Source: Verrucomicrobiota bacterium (GTDB lineage Bacteria > Verrucomicrobiota > Verrucomicrobiia > Limisphaerales > SXTU01). From it: a stretch of 32,180 bases of DNA. The translations under genes were made by a program, and so were the position numbers. The first letter of the stretch is position 1; each line of letters begins with the position of its first letter. Location of the stretch: contig JACRKB010000182.1 in NCBI GenBank assembly GCA_016235545.1, forward strand, positions 1 through 32,180, given 5' to 3'. This document shows positions 1 through 12,938 of the stretch, piece after piece. The notes under the pieces are model-generated. The model did no database searches, was not told the origin of the DNA, and saw only the letters and a program-made list of their open reading frames with translations.

Positions 1-3000
1 CCGAGAGGTCGCCCCAAAGCTTCTCGAACTGCGCCACTGGAAAGACGTCTTCCTGCCCGTGGCCCCAGCGTTTCTTCACGTCCTTGGTGGTGATGTAAGT
101 CGGCACCTTCGCCGCGAGCGCGCGGATGGCGGCGGTGATCTTGGCGTCGTTCGCTGCGAGGATGTCTTCCCGCGTGAGCTGCAAGGCACGGAGGAACCCA
201 TCCACATCAATCCACGTCGTCAGCGTGTTGTAGTAACTCAGGCCGAACTCCAGCGTTTCATGCGGCATCGCGAGGCCTTCGACCAAGCGAGTGCGCCCGT
301 CCACTCGCGCGAGGCCGCCACCTCGGTCATCGAGGCGGCGCGTGATGACCTCGAAGGAAAACGTCGCGCCGCTCGCGAGATGCTGGCCCAGCAGCGCGGC
401 GTCGAGGTTCGCGCCGGTGGTGTCAATGTTGTGCAGCAGCAGCGTCTTGAGCTGCGGACGCTCGCGGAGCAGCGCGGCCAGCGTGCCGTTGCGCAGCAAG
501 TTCGGCACTTCGTAGAAATGGCCGACGGGGTGGAGACATTGCAGCGCGAGATTGTCGCGGTAGTCAGTGGCTTCACCGGCGGACTGCGCCCAACGCAGCA
601 GCGCGGCGCGCAGCGAGTCGCGGACCTTTTGCTGCTGCTCGTCGAGCACTTGCTGAGACGTTTCCTCCCACGCAAAGCGCAGGTCGCGCGCCGTCGGCAC
701 AAGCCGCAGGCCGACGCTTGCGCCCCGGCTCAAGAGCAGCGGGCCGTCGTAGCCATAGTTCTGGTTGGCCGCGAGGAACTCGGAGAGCGGGCCGTGCGTG
801 AGGTAGCTCGTGGTGAAGACGTGCGGCACAGCCACACCCGCGAGCCGCGCGGTCTGCCGCGACTTGGCGAGGTGGACTTCGAGGAACGTGCGGTGGCGTC
901 CGCCCAATTTGCAGAAGGGATGCAGCGACTTCACCACGCCCGCGCCTTGGGTCCAACGGCTCGCGGCACCGGCGGCGAGCGTGATGACAGCGGCTTCACC
1001 GTTGCGGAGAGCGGCGAGACCGCGTTCGATGATGGCCCTTTTCTGCGATGCGTGGGCTACGTCCTCCGGGCGGACATCCTCGATGACGCTGTTGGCCGGA
1101 AGCCGGTTCTGGGCGAGGCCGATGCGTCCGCCTTTCAAGTCCGCCCGGATGGCCTCGTGGCCTTCGCGGTCGAATCCGTTGGCGGCAAGCAACTCGTCGA
1201 GCGTCTGCGCGCCGGCTTTTTCCTCCTTGAGGCGCGGGAACATCGTGTCGAACAAAGTCTGCACCATGCCGCGCAGCTCGGGCTTGGCGCGGCAGGCGGC
1301 GGCGAACTTGTCCATCTCGGCGCGGCGCGCGGTGGGGAGTTCGTGGCGGTCGGTGCGCAGGAGGTTCGGCACCGTGAGCGCGTAGTAGCCGGCGGGCATG
1401 AGCGCGGCGTCGGCGATGAGCAAGTCGGCCCATGTGCCGCGCTCGTTGATGGCATAGTCGAAGACGGCCGGCTCCATCGCGAAGGGCAGCGCGTGCTGCA
1501 ACTCGCGCTTCGTGGCGGACATGATTTCCTGCAAACGCTGCTGGCCCTCGGCCTTGCGGTGTGGTGCAAAAATAAAACCCATGCCGCCGCCGCTCATGCC
1601 GCCGAGCATCCAGAAGCCCCAGAAGTCGTCGCCGAACTCGCGGCCCACGCGCTCGATGAGCTGCTCGGTGAATGCGGTCGAGGCCCACGGGATGATGGCT
1701 TGAATCGGCTCGCGGAAGTTGCGCGTGGTGGCCGCGCCGAGCGCGCGGATGTCGCCGGACTTCAGCGCGGCGAGGACTTCATCGAGGATGCGGAGCGCGT
1801 CCTGGCGGCCGCGCCACTCGGCTTCGCAGCGCAGGAGATACTTCTCCGTAACCATCTCCAGAATCGGCCCGACGTTCTGCGCCATGCCGCCGTGAACGAG
1901 CACGAGCGAGTCTTGCAGCTTGCGGCGCGTCTCGGCGGAGCAGTCGCCGAGGTCGAGGATGCGGTGCTGCGGCATGAGCCGGCCGCGCGAGATGGCGAAC
2001 TCGGGGTCGCCCTCGCCGGCGATGACGCCTTCGATGAGCTTCATGCCGGGCCAGACGCCGCCGCTATCCTGCCAGCCGCCGCCCGAGCCGCCGAGCCATT
2101 CGCCGAGCAAGGCGCGGGCGAGCACGATGCGGCGCTCGTTCTCCTGAAGTTCGCCAGTGAGCGACGCGGCTTGCCCTGTCGCGCGCATGAGCACGCTCAC
2201 GAGTGAGCCGAGCAAGTTCGTGCTGACGGCTAGCCGTGAGCCTTTCGGAATGTCGTTCACGCACGAGACGAGTTCCAACCCGCGCCCCGGTCCGACGATG
2301 CGCGCGAGCAGTTCGGCGAGACTTTGCCCGCTGCCTTCAATGCCCGGCGGCACGATGCCCGCTGCGATGACGGCGGCCTTGAGCAAGCCGAGGTAATCCT
2401 TCGCGAAATCGAACACGTCGGCGAGCGCGGTGATGTCCGCCGTCGCGCCGAGGTCCACGGAGGTGAGGCGCAGCACCGGTTCGTCGAGCACGCGGAGCCA
2501 CGCGCTGACGGGCGGACGCGGCGCGGTGTCGCGACCGTGGATGCCGAGGTCCACGGAGACGTTGAGCACCTTCGCGCCCTCGGGGAAATCCATGCCGAGG
2601 AAAAAGATGTCGCTCCACGCGGAGTGCGTGAGGTCCATGCGCACGGGCGTCAGCTCGCGCAGAATCGGGTAGGTGCCGTCGGGCGCGCGCTGGAGCAGCT
2701 CGGGGCGGAGGCGCAGCGGCTGGTCGGCGGGATGGCCCACGCGGAACATCCACTGGTTGCCGCGCACGCTGCGCACGCTGCGACGGACTTGGTCGGCGAG
2801 CGTCTGGAAGGCTAGGCGATGGTAGGCATTGGCAAGCGCGGAGGAGAGGCCGTCGCTCGGGCCGTCGGCGGCTTGCGCTGCGAGGAAAGTGTCTATTGCC
2901 TCCTCAAACCGACGGTTCAGCAGCTGCTCGTAGCCCGAGAAAGGAATGAGACCGGACGGCTTCTGACTTCTGGCTTCTGACTTCTGAATCCGCTTCGGCA

Positions 3001-3193
3001 GCTGGAAGCGGTGGATGGCGTAGAGGAAGAAGAGCGCGCGGACACGTTCGTAGAGGTTGTCGGAGCGCCGGCGGAAGGCGTCGAGTTCAGCGCACTCGGC
3101 GAGGAGTTGAGTGGCGGAAAGTTCGCGGCAGTGCGCGTCGAGCGAGGCGTTGCGCTTGGCGGCTTTGCGGGAGGTGATGAGGTCAACGAGCAT
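1..3193 (-). CDS. Bifunctional GHMP (fucokinase-like) kinase / UDPGP-family nucleotidyltransferase, C-terminus cut by window edge
   Basis: An uninterrupted minus-strand frame starts at ATG 3193 and is still open at base 1, giving 1064 visible residues. The first half looks like a GHMP sugar kinase of the fucokinase type: motif 1 [11 protein letters not shown] at residues 185-195 followed by VLNVSVDLG, motif 2 [13 protein letters not shown] at 315-327, and [16 protein letters not shown] at 371-386. The second half looks like a UDPGP/AGX pyrophosphorylase: nucleotide loop [16 protein letters not shown] at 737-752 with a lysine at 755, then [13 protein letters not shown] near 888-900 and [10 protein letters not shown] near 921-930. 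Known fusions (Bacteroides Fkp, plant FKGP) have the pyrophosphorylase first, so the order here is reversed. Inferred role: phosphorylate a free sugar and activate it to a nucleotide sugar; substrate unknown. The canonical glycines of both GHMP motifs are partly replaced. It overlaps the upstream small gene by 11 bases, suggesting translational coupling. Residues 70-79 are encoded by a heptanucleotide repeat. Confidence 0.82.
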   Translation of the reverse strand, partial: MLVDLITSRKAAKRNASLDAHCRELSATQLLAECAELDAFRRRSDNLYERVRALFFLYAIHRFQLPKRIQKSEARSQKPSGLIPFSGYEQLLNRRFEEAIDTFLAAQAADGPSDGLSSALANAYHRLAFQTLADQVRRSVRSVRGNQWMFRVGHPADQPLRLRPELLQRAPDGTYPILRELTPVRMDLTHSAWSDIFFLGMDFPEGAKVLNVSVDLGIHGRDTAPRPPVSAWLRVLDEPVLRLTSVDLGATADITALADVFDFAKDYLGLLKAAVIAAGIVPPGIEGSGQSLAELLARIVGPGRGLELVSCVNDIPKGSRLAVSTNLLGSLVSVLMRATGQAASLTGELQENERRIVLARALLGEWLGGSGGGWQDSGGVWPGMKLIEGVIAGEGDPEFAISRGRLMPQHRILDLGDCSAETRRKLQDSLVLVHGGMAQNVGPILEMVTEKYLLRCEAEWRGRQDALRILDEVLAALKSGDIRALGAATTRNFREPIQAIIPWASTAFTEQLIERVGREFGDDFWGFWMLGGMSGGGMGFIFAPHRKAEGQQRLQEIMSATKRELQHALPFAMEPAVFDYAINERGTWADLLIADAALMPAGYYALTVPNLLRTDRHELPTARRAEMDKFAAACRAKPELRGMVQTLFDTMFPRLKEEKAGAQTLDELLAANGFDREGHEAIRADLKGGRIGLAQNRLPANSVIEDVRPEDVAHASQKRAIIERGLAALRNGEAAVITLAAGAASRWTQGAGVVKSLHPFCKLGGRHRTFLEVHLAKSRQTARLAGVAVPHVFTTSYLTHGPLSEFLAANQNYGYDGPLLLSRGASVGLRLVPTARDLRFAWEETSQQVLDEQQQKVRDSLRAALLRWAQSAGEATDYRDNLALQCLHPVGHFYEVPNLLRNGTLAALLRERPQLKTLLLHNIDTTGANLDAALLGQHLASGATFSFEVITRRLDDRGGGLARVDGRTRLVEGLAMPHETLEFGLSYYNTLTTWIDVDGFLRALQLTREDILAANDAKITAAIRALAAKVPTYITTKDVKKRWGHGQEDVFPVAQFEKLWGDLS
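2961..2988. repeat. Heptanucleotide tandem repeat TTCTGRC x4 inside a coding region
   Basis: Four consecutive 7-base units (TTCTGAC, TTCTGGC, TTCTGAC, TTCTGAA). They are read through in frame by the minus-strand kinase/pyrophosphorylase gene, adding roughly residues 70-79 ([10 protein letters not shown]) in the N-terminal region before the kinase motifs. Related CTGRCTT-like units recur in the gap upstream of recG at 14040-14060. Confidence 0.85.
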
Positions 3194-3569
3194 GGGACTC
3201 AGTCTCAGCCTTCGGACTGGGCGGCGGATTTTCAGATGGGGAGCGTGCGACCAGTCCCGCAAAAAAGAAGAATCCGCCCGTCGCAAACAGCAAGAAATGA
3301 GCACCATGCTTCATCAATGTGATGGGTTCCCAAGTGCCAGCCCAATACATCTGCGCTTTGGACAAGCTATCACCGGGAAGCGATTGCCAATATTCGAGTT
3401 GGTTCAACTTCTCTTGGTTGACGACTCCTTTCACCTCCCATTCCCTGTAGAAGCTCATCGCCCTCGTCCGGCGAACGGCGACATCCGCCGCATCCAAGTA
3501 TGCCAATGTCGCCGAGAGCAAAATGCCAAAGACCCCAAGGGCGATGGTTGCGAATCGAGAAAGCATCAT
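3183..3569 (-). CDS. Small two-helix membrane protein, unknown function
   Basis: A 128-residue protein starting at the first of two adjacent ATG codons (3569). It has a hydrophobic N-terminal segment at about residues 5-25, a soluble middle rich in charged and aromatic residues (about 30-85), a second strongly hydrophobic segment rich in Phe and Gly at about 88-108, and a Pro/Ser-rich tail. I do not recognise a family. It lies 32 bases after the GalU-like gene, and its last codons overlap the start of the kinase/pyrophosphorylase gene by 11 bases, so the three are probably one transcript. A membrane anchor or export role in nucleotide-sugar use is only a guess from position. No Shine-Dalgarno sequence is visible upstream. 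Spurious-call risk is moderate, but the membrane topology and tight packing support a real gene. Confidence 0.65.
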   Translation of the reverse strand: MMLSRFATIALGVFGILLSATLAYLDAADVAVRRTRAMSFYREWEVKGVVNQEKLNQLEYWQSLPGDSLSKAQMYWAGTWEPITLMKHGAHFLLFATGGFFFFAGLVARSPSENPPPSPKAETESHAR

Positions 3570-3601
3570 AGGGTCAAGGAGGTGAATGCTGACTACCGAG
3601 T

Positions 3602-4447
3602 CTATTTCGAGCGCTGCGCAAGCAGTTCCACCAGCCCCGTCAGCACCTCATCCCGGTCCTTGCCGCTGAGGGCGAGCGCGAGTTGGGCGGTGAGCAGGCC
3701 GTAGTGCGCGCCGATGTCGTAGCGGCGACCGGTCAGCTCGGCGGCGAGGTAACGCTCCTTGCGCGCGAGCTTGGCCAGCGTGGCCGAGAGGTGGACGCCG
3801 CCGCGCGAGCCGGCGGCGGCGACTTCCTCCGCCAGCAACGCCATGACCGTCGGCGTGAGCACGTGCATGCCGAAGAAGCACAGGTAGTGGCCCGCGCGGA
3901 GGCCGGGGACGATGAGCCGCTGCTCGGCAACGGTGGGCGTTGGCTTCTCGACGACCTCGGTTATTTCGTAGAGACCCTTGCGCGCGGCGACGAGGCGTCC
4001 GCCAATCGCACCGTAGTAAGGCAGCTTGCTCTCGTGGGTGGCCTGCACGGCGGACACGGCGCAATCCTCCTTGGCCGCGACCTCGACGAGCTGCTGCGCG
4101 CATCGGCGCACTTCGCCACTGACGTAGAGGTGGTCGCCCACGAGGAGGAGGAACGGTTTCTTTCCGGCAAACTTCGCGGCGCACGACACGGCGTGGCCGT
4201 AGCCGAGCGGCTTCTTCTGCTCGACGAACTCAAGGCGCTTGGCGTGCTCGCCGGCGGCGGTGCGGTAAGCCTTCTCATCGCCGGGGCAGACCACGACGCA
4301 CAACTCCTCGATGCCCGCCGCGAGGACTTCCTCGATGATGATGGCCAGCGCGGTCTTGGTCTGGCCGTCTCGGTCCACGAGGGACTGGAGCGGGAGCGTG
4401 CGCTGGCTCTTGCCGGCGGCGGTGATGATGGCGCGTTTGATGTCCAT
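3602..4447 (-). CDS. GalU-like sugar-1-phosphate nucleotidyltransferase
   Basis: A 281-residue protein with a Rossmann-like nucleotidyltransferase fold. The N-terminal loop reads [14 protein letters not shown] (residues 7-20), followed by [15 protein letters not shown], the family's second strand-helix unit. [11 protein letters not shown] (about 80-90) matches the GalU PLGTGHA motif, LLLVGDHLY supplies the metal-binding Asp region, and VEKPTP precedes the sugar-binding half. The end ([19 protein letters not shown]) matches the GalU C-terminal helix. Family members transfer UMP or another nucleotide to a sugar 1-phosphate. The usual G-x-G-T-R loop is replaced by G-K-S-Q-R, so UTP/glucose-1-phosphate specificity should not be assumed. 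It is the first gene of the operon that also encodes a small membrane protein and the kinase/pyrophosphorylase fusion. A heptad inverted repeat lies directly upstream. Confidence 0.8.
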   Translation of the reverse strand: MDIKRAIITAAGKSQRTLPLQSLVDRDGQTKTALAIIIEEVLAAGIEELCVVVCPGDEKAYRTAAGEHAKRLEFVEQKKPLGYGHAVSCAAKFAGKKPFLLLVGDHLYVSGEVRRCAQQLVEVAAKEDCAVSAVQATHESKLPYYGAIGGRLVAARKGLYEITEVVEKPTPTVAEQRLIVPGLRAGHYLCFFGMHVLTPTVMALLAEEVAAAGSRGGVHLSATLAKLARKERYLAAELTGRRYDIGAHYGLLTAQLALALSGKDRDEVLTGLVELLAQRSK

Positions 4448-4457
4448 GGGCTGGAAA

Positions 4458-4597
4458 GTGATTAGTAATTAGTGCTTAGTGAGCCGTGCTATCGCGCGGG
4501 CAGAGTGTGGCGGGAACTTTCCATGCCTGCCAGTCAGGAACGAGTCCAAGCGGACGATTGGATGCCCAGCGACCACTTCGCACTAATTACTAATTAC
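4458..4597. repeat. Inverted repeat with GTNNTTA heptad arms, locus 1
   Basis: The left arm is GTGATTA GTAATTA at 4458-4471 followed by GTGCTTA at 4472-4478. The right arm carries the reverse complement. A perfect 15-base inverted repeat is formed by 4461-4475 and 4580-4594, with 104 bases of unrelated sequence between. The element fills the gap between the isomerase-like gene (stop at 4609-4611, minus strand) and the GalU-like gene (start 4447, minus strand). The same arm family recurs at 11252-11323 and 29460-29526. Confidence 0.9.
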
Positions 4598-4608
4598 TGT
4601 CCGATTCC

Positions 4609-5502
4609 TCACAGCAGCCCTTGATACGCAAGCCACAGGGAGCGGTAATACTTCATCACGCGGATGGGGTCGGTGCTGGGCGGGATCTCGGCGAAGGTGA
4701 AGCCGGTGAAGCCGATCTCGTTCAGGCCGTTGAGCAGCTTGCGGAAGGGATACTCTTCCAGATAGAGGTCCCTCATGTGGACGGTGAAGATTTTGTGCTT
4801 CACGAGGTTGAAGTTCGCGTCCCAGCCGTCGCCGAAGATGTCGGACTGGTTGGAGTTCCAGCAGAGGCCGACGTTCTTGTGGTCGGCGGCGTCGAGGATG
4901 GTCTTGATGTGCTGGAGGAGCGAGGTGCCCGTGCCGTGGACTTCGAGGCGGATCTGCTGGCCGTGCTGCGCGCCGAACTCGCCCAGTTCGCGGAGGGACT
5001 TGCCGATTTGCGCGAGCGTCTTCTCGACGGGGACTTCCTTGGGCAGGCCGTTGGGGCGGACCTTCACGCCGGTCGCACCGACATCTTCGCCGAGCAGGAT
5101 GTATTCCTTCGTGGCCTCGATGTCCTTGCGGAGCTTGGCCTGGTCGGGCGTGTGGTAGTCGAAGGCGCTGCCGAGACTCCAAAGTTTCACCTTCGAGTCG
5201 GCGAAGCGTTTGCGCACGTCGGCGCGCTGCTGCTTGGAGAGGTCCACTTCGACCTTGTGCGCGTGGCCGGTGCGCAGCTCGACTCCCTCGAACTTCGCCT
5301 CGGTGCAGTTCTGGATGATGGTGGGCACGTCCCACTTCTCGGCCAAGTTGTAGGTCACGGTGCCGAGGCGCATCTTCGAGGGCTTGGAGAAGAGAGGCGA
5401 TTTGACCTCGGGCAGCTTGATCTTCTCAGCGGCGCCGGCACTGGCCACGAATGCGGCGGAACCAAGGGCGGAGGTGAGGAAGGCGCGGCGGGTTGTGTTC
5501 AT
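4609..5502 (-). CDS. Secreted sugar phosphate isomerase/epimerase-like TIM-barrel protein
   Basis: A 297-residue protein beginning with a twin-arginine-like leader, MNTTRRAFLTSALGSAAF, with probable cleavage near AGAAEK (about residue 25). The mature part fits the AP_endonuc_2 / xylose isomerase-like TIM barrel: FEGVELRTGHAHKVEVDLS, KVKLWSLGSAFDYH, GATGVKVRPNGLP, IRLEVHGTGTSLL, NVGLCWNSNQSD, IFTVHMRDLY and FTGFTFAEIPPS supply the alternating strand ends. The Glu in LEVHG, Asn/Asp in WNSNQSD, His in FTVHMRD and Glu in FAEIP sit where metal ligands usually lie. Exported members of this family are common in Planctomycetes and Verrucomicrobia, where they are linked to sugar catabolism; the substrate cannot be read here. 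The gene appears to be a single transcription unit, with the small secreted gene 31 bases upstream. Confidence 0.8.
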   Translation of the reverse strand: MNTTRRAFLTSALGSAAFVASAGAAEKIKLPEVKSPLFSKPSKMRLGTVTYNLAEKWDVPTIIQNCTEAKFEGVELRTGHAHKVEVDLSKQQRADVRKRFADSKVKLWSLGSAFDYHTPDQAKLRKDIEATKEYILLGEDVGATGVKVRPNGLPKEVPVEKTLAQIGKSLRELGEFGAQHGQQIRLEVHGTGTSLLQHIKTILDAADHKNVGLCWNSNQSDIFGDGWDANFNLVKHKIFTVHMRDLYLEEYPFRKLLNGLNEIGFTGFTFAEIPPSTDPIRVMKYYRSLWLAYQGLL

Positions 5503-5533
5503 GGGCGGGAGCTTAGTTGGATTTCTGGGGTGG

Positions 5534-6064
5534 TCACTTGAATTTCACCTCGGCCTTGGGCTGCTCGCGGTAAGTCGTTTCGCGGCCAAGGGACCACTCG
5601 CCGTTTTTCAAATACTCGGCTTTCACGAAGAGCGTGCCGTCCGCGCGGAACTCGCTGGTGGCGCGGACCTCAGTGACGCCGTTGGCGCTGCCGGAAACCA
5701 TTTCGTGGCTGGTGAGCTTGCCGTCGCTGAAGGTCATCGTGCCGGTCGTCATGAAGCCCGCCGTGGTGAAGTAGTGGAACACAAGCGCCGCCTTTTCCTT
5801 GTCCCATCGGATGATGCTCTCGCCTCCGTAGGCACCATGGTTGATGGAGTGAACCACGCGGATGGCCTGGCCGTTGAGGGCGCGCTCCCAGCGCGAGATG
5901 TCCACCACGGGTTTGTCCGGCGTGGAGTTCTTGAATTCGCCGCGCCACGTCTTGCCGAGGTGCGGTCGGAACAGTTCGAGGTCCTTGGCGAGCGTGGCGG
6001 TCTCGGCGGCGAGGGCGGAACTGCTAAGCAGGACTGCGAGGCAGGCGCATAAGCTGATGTGCAT
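5534..6064 (-). CDS. Small secreted protein of unknown function (lipocalin-like beta fold suspected)
   Basis: A 176-residue protein with a clear Sec signal peptide: MHISLCACLAVLLSSSALA, cleavage likely after ALA at about residue 19. The mature part has the pattern of a small beta-barrel: FRPHLGKTWRGEF, then strands such as IRVVHSINHG, ESIIRWDKEKAALVFHYFTTAGF, GTMTFSDGKL, EVRATSEF and LFVKAEYLKNGEW. The opening 'L.PHLGKTWRGEF' and repeated short strands resemble secreted DUF1579-type or lipocalin-like proteins, but I cannot assign a family. It is followed after 31 bases by the secreted isomerase-like gene on the same strand, so the two may be co-expressed. Upstream, 188 bases separate it from the divergent hybrid histidine kinase; I see no clear promoter motif in that gap. 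Confidence 0.65.
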   Translation of the reverse strand: MHISLCACLAVLLSSSALAAETATLAKDLELFRPHLGKTWRGEFKNSTPDKPVVDISRWERALNGQAIRVVHSINHGAYGGESIIRWDKEKAALVFHYFTTAGFMTTGTMTFSDGKLTSHEMVSGSANGVTEVRATSEFRADGTLFVKAEYLKNGEWSLGRETTYREQPKAEVKFK

Positions 6065-6252
6065 AGAGGAGTGTTTGCTTGAAAGTGAAATAGCAAATCG
6101 CCGGGCAGTGTCACGCGGATTCCCAAGTCAGCGCTTGCCAAGGCGCCGGCTGGCCGGGACTTTAGCGGCATCGTTCGCGCCGAGCACAGCCTTGCATTCG
6201 GCAGCCGGGGGGAGTTCCCCGGCGCGGTGTTCCCCTGCCCTGCCCCGTCGCC

Positions 6253-10698
<4,446 letters not shown>

Positions 10699-10850
10699 AG
10701 TGGAGATTTGGTGGCGGGACATTTCTCATCGGGGCGGCTGGCAGAAATATCATCGGCGCCCCAGTCCAGCGTTGAACTGCGCTAGCGGCTGTGCCAGCGT
10801 GCGCCGTGAACAACGCGCCGAAGGCGCTCTCAACCCACCGCTCCCCCACC

Positions 10851-11243
10851 ATGCAAATCACCAAGCAGCTAGCCATCTTCCTGAACAACGAACCGGGAAT
10901 GCTCGCCCGCGTCTGCCACGCCCTGGCCCGCGCGAAGGTCAACATCTACGCCATCTCCGCCAGCGACACCGTGGACCACACTGTCATCCGCATGGTCGTG
11001 GACAACCCGCAGAAGGCCATGTTCACCTTCGAGGAGCACGGCACACTGGTCGTGGAGGACGACGTGCTGATGATTGACGGGGACAACCGGCCCGGCTCCC
11101 TTGCGCTCATCTGCGAGAAGCTCGGCAAGGCGAAGGTCAACATCGAATACTGTTACTGCGCCACCAGCCCCGCCACCCGGCGCGGCCTGCTCATCTTGCG
11201 CGTGAAGAACCCGCAGAAGGCGTTGAAGGTGCTTAACAGCTAG
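10851..11243 (+). CDS. Double ACT-domain regulatory protein
   Basis: A 130-residue protein consisting of two ACT domains. The first starts MQITKQLAIFLNNEPGMLAR (residues 1-20) and the second near GDNRPGSLALICEKLGKAKV (about 77-96); each shows the beta-alpha-beta pattern with the loop 'N.PG.LA' that usually binds a small ligand, often an amino acid. An in-frame ATG lies 20 codons upstream at 10791, but the ACT fold begins at 10851, so I take that start. Stand-alone tandem ACT proteins are typically allosteric sensors or partners of amino-acid enzymes; the ligand is unknown. It sits between the hybrid kinase (152 bases upstream) and the amylase-family gene. A heptad hairpin separates it from the latter and could end its transcript or alter read-through. 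Confidence 0.85.
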   Translation: MQITKQLAIFLNNEPGMLARVCHALARAKVNIYAISASDTVDHTVIRMVVDNPQKAMFTFEEHGTLVVEDDVLMIDGDNRPGSLALICEKLGKAKVNIEYCYCATSPATRRGLLILRVKNPQKALKVLNS

Positions 11244-11251
11244 GGCGGAAA

Positions 11252-11323
11252 AGTAATTAGTGCTTAGTAATTAGTAGCGTCGGCGCGGCACTTCACTCTT
11301 CAACTAATCACTAATTACTACTC
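11252..11323. repeat. Inverted repeat with GTNNTTA heptad arms, locus 2
   Basis: The left arm has units GTAATTA (11253-11259), GTGCTTA and GTAATTA (ending 11273). The right arm at 11303-11323 is built of the reverse-complement unit ACTAATT/ACTAATC. Positions 11252-11268 pair with 11303-11319 at 16 of 17 bases, with a 34-base spacer. The right arm ends 10 bases before the start of the amylase-family gene, so a hairpin in the mRNA would lie right at its ribosome entry region. Confidence 0.9.
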
Positions 11324-11332
11324 ACTCTCCCC

Positions 11333-12811
11333 TTGCACCCCCTCCTCTACGAGCTGAACACCCGCTGCTGGCTGCGCGAACTCTCCGCGCAGCACAGGCA
11401 GGTCATCCAGCTCGGCAATGTGCCAGAGGAGGAGTTCGCCTCCTGGCTGCGGCAGGGCTTCACCCATCTCTGGCTGATGGGCACGTGGACCACCTGCACC
11501 CGCGCCCGCGAGACGGCGTTGAATGACCCCGCGCTCATCGAGCTGTTCCGCAAGGCGCTGCCGGACTGGACGCCTGACGACGTGACCGGCTCTCCCTACG
11601 CGGTGGCCGAATACCGCGTGCCCGATGTGCTGGGCGGCGAGGAGGGCCTGCGCCAGTTCCGCGCGCGGCTCAACACGCACGGGCTGAAGCTCATCCTCGA
11701 CTTCGTGCCCAACCACACCGGCCTGGGCCACCCGTGGGTGACGATGCAGCCGGAGCTGTTCGTGCAGAGCCATCCCGGCGTGCGCGAGACGTTCGTCACG
11801 GAAACCAACTCTGGCATCGCCTGGATTGCGCACGGCAAGGACCCATTCTTCCCCGGCTGGAACGACACGGCCCAGCTCGACTACCGCCGCGCGGACACGC
11901 AGGCCATCATGCAGGAGATATTGCGCGGCATCGCCGCACGCTGCGATGGGGTGCGCTGCGACATGGCCATGCTGCTGCTGCGGGACGTGTTCGCCAAGAC
12001 ATGGGCCGCGTTCCCGAAGACCGCGCCGCAATCCCCGGACGAGTTCTGGACCGAGGCCATCGCGTCCGTGAAGCGCGCTCAGCCCGGTTTCCTGTTCATG
12101 GCGGAAGTCTATTGGGACCTGGAGGAAAACCTTCAGCGGCTGGGCTTCGATTTCACCTACGACAAGTGGCTCTACGACCACCTCGCCTACGACAACTATG
12201 CGGAGACGCAGAATCATCTTCTCGACGTGGAGCCGGATTTCCTGCAACGCAGCGTCCACTTCCTCGAAAACCACGACGAGCAGCGGGCTGCAACCCGCTT
12301 CACCCTGGAGGAGCACCGCGTCGCCGCCCTGCTCACCTTCGGCCTGCCGGGGATGCGCTTCCTACATGAAGGGCAGCTCGAAGGCGCGCGCGTCCGCCTG
12401 CCCGTGCACCTGTCCCGCCGCCCCGTGGAGCGCGAGGACATGCAGATTGCCTCCTTCTATGAGAGGTTGCTCGCCGCCATAGACAACACCGCCGTCGGCC
12501 ACGGCGAGTTTGCAGTCCTCCGCCCCCGCGCCGCCTGGTCGGAGAACGCGACCGACCACTGCTTCGTCGTCGTGCAATGGCAGTCTGCGCCAGACTCCTT
12601 CGACCTCGTCGTGGTCAACCTCGCCGCGCAGTCCAGCCAGTGCTACGTCACACCAGCCATCACCGGCCTCTCCCGCCGCGAGTGGAAGATGGAAGACCTA
12701 CTCGGCGAGGAAAAATACTGGCGCAACGGCACCGAGATGCAGGCCAGCGGCCTCTACCTCGCGCTCCCTCCGCGCGGCGCACAGCTCTTCCACTTCACCC
12801 CGGCGAAGTAG
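11333..12811 (+). CDS. GH13 alpha-amylase family glycoside hydrolase or transferase
   Basis: A 492-residue protein with all four GH13 signature regions: region I DFVPNHTG (Asp123-His128), region II DGVRCDMA with nucleophile Asp210, region III FMAEVYW with acid/base Glu258, and region IV FLENHDEQ with His314-Asp315. The C-terminal part (about 400-492) looks like the usual beta-sandwich domain C. The start is TTG at 11333; the next residues HPLLYELNTRCWL are where this fold normally begins, so the rare start codon seems right. No signal peptide, so it acts in the cytoplasm, presumably on glycogen, maltodextrin or a related alpha-glucan; exact specificity is not readable. No other glycogen gene is in the window. 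It ends convergently with argF, with an octad hairpin filling the gap. No Shine-Dalgarno sequence is visible. Confidence 0.9.
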   Translation: MHPLLYELNTRCWLRELSAQHRQVIQLGNVPEEEFASWLRQGFTHLWLMGTWTTCTRARETALNDPALIELFRKALPDWTPDDVTGSPYAVAEYRVPDVLGGEEGLRQFRARLNTHGLKLILDFVPNHTGLGHPWVTMQPELFVQSHPGVRETFVTETNSGIAWIAHGKDPFFPGWNDTAQLDYRRADTQAIMQEILRGIAARCDGVRCDMAMLLLRDVFAKTWAAFPKTAPQSPDEFWTEAIASVKRAQPGFLFMAEVYWDLEENLQRLGFDFTYDKWLYDHLAYDNYAETQNHLLDVEPDFLQRSVHFLENHDEQRAATRFTLEEHRVAALLTFGLPGMRFLHEGQLEGARVRLPVHLSRRPVEREDMQIASFYERLLAAIDNTAVGHGEFAVLRPRAAWSENATDHCFVVVQWQSAPDSFDLVVVNLAAQSSQCYVTPAITGLSRREWKMEDLLGEEKYWRNGTEMQASGLYLALPPRGAQLFHFTPAK

Positions 12812-12812
12812 G

Positions 12813-12938
12813 GTGAGCAGGTGGGAGAGTGAGCAGGTGAGCAGGTGAGCAGGTGAGAAAGTGGGAAAGTGGGAAGGTGATGCCCCATTCTCTCTCGCTT
12901 TCTCACTTTCTCACCTGCTCACTCTCCCACCTGCTCAC
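12813..12938. repeat. Inverted repeat with octanucleotide (GTGRGMAR) arms between convergent genes
   Basis: The left arm is eight consecutive 8-base units from 12813 to 12876 (GTGAGCAG, GTGGGAGA, GTGAGCAG x3, GTGAGAAA, GTGGGAAA, GTGGGAAG). Positions 12813-12841 are a perfect 29-base inverted match to 12910-12938. It exactly fills the gap between the amylase-family stop (12811) and the argF stop, touching the latter by one base. In either direction the transcript would form a long hairpin, so it may act as a bidirectional terminator, though no T-run follows. Confidence 0.93.

Noticed and set aside
59-2206. A 715-residue plus-strand open frame at the left end
   Set aside because: It is antisense to the kinase/pyrophosphorylase gene, whose protein carries clear motifs. 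The plus-strand product is Arg/Ala/Glu/Val-rich with no domain, as expected for an antisense frame in GC-rich DNA.
12813-12876. A CRISPR array, suggested by regularly repeated units
   Set aside because: Units are 8 bases with no spacers between them and are matched by a complementary array; no cas gene is present.
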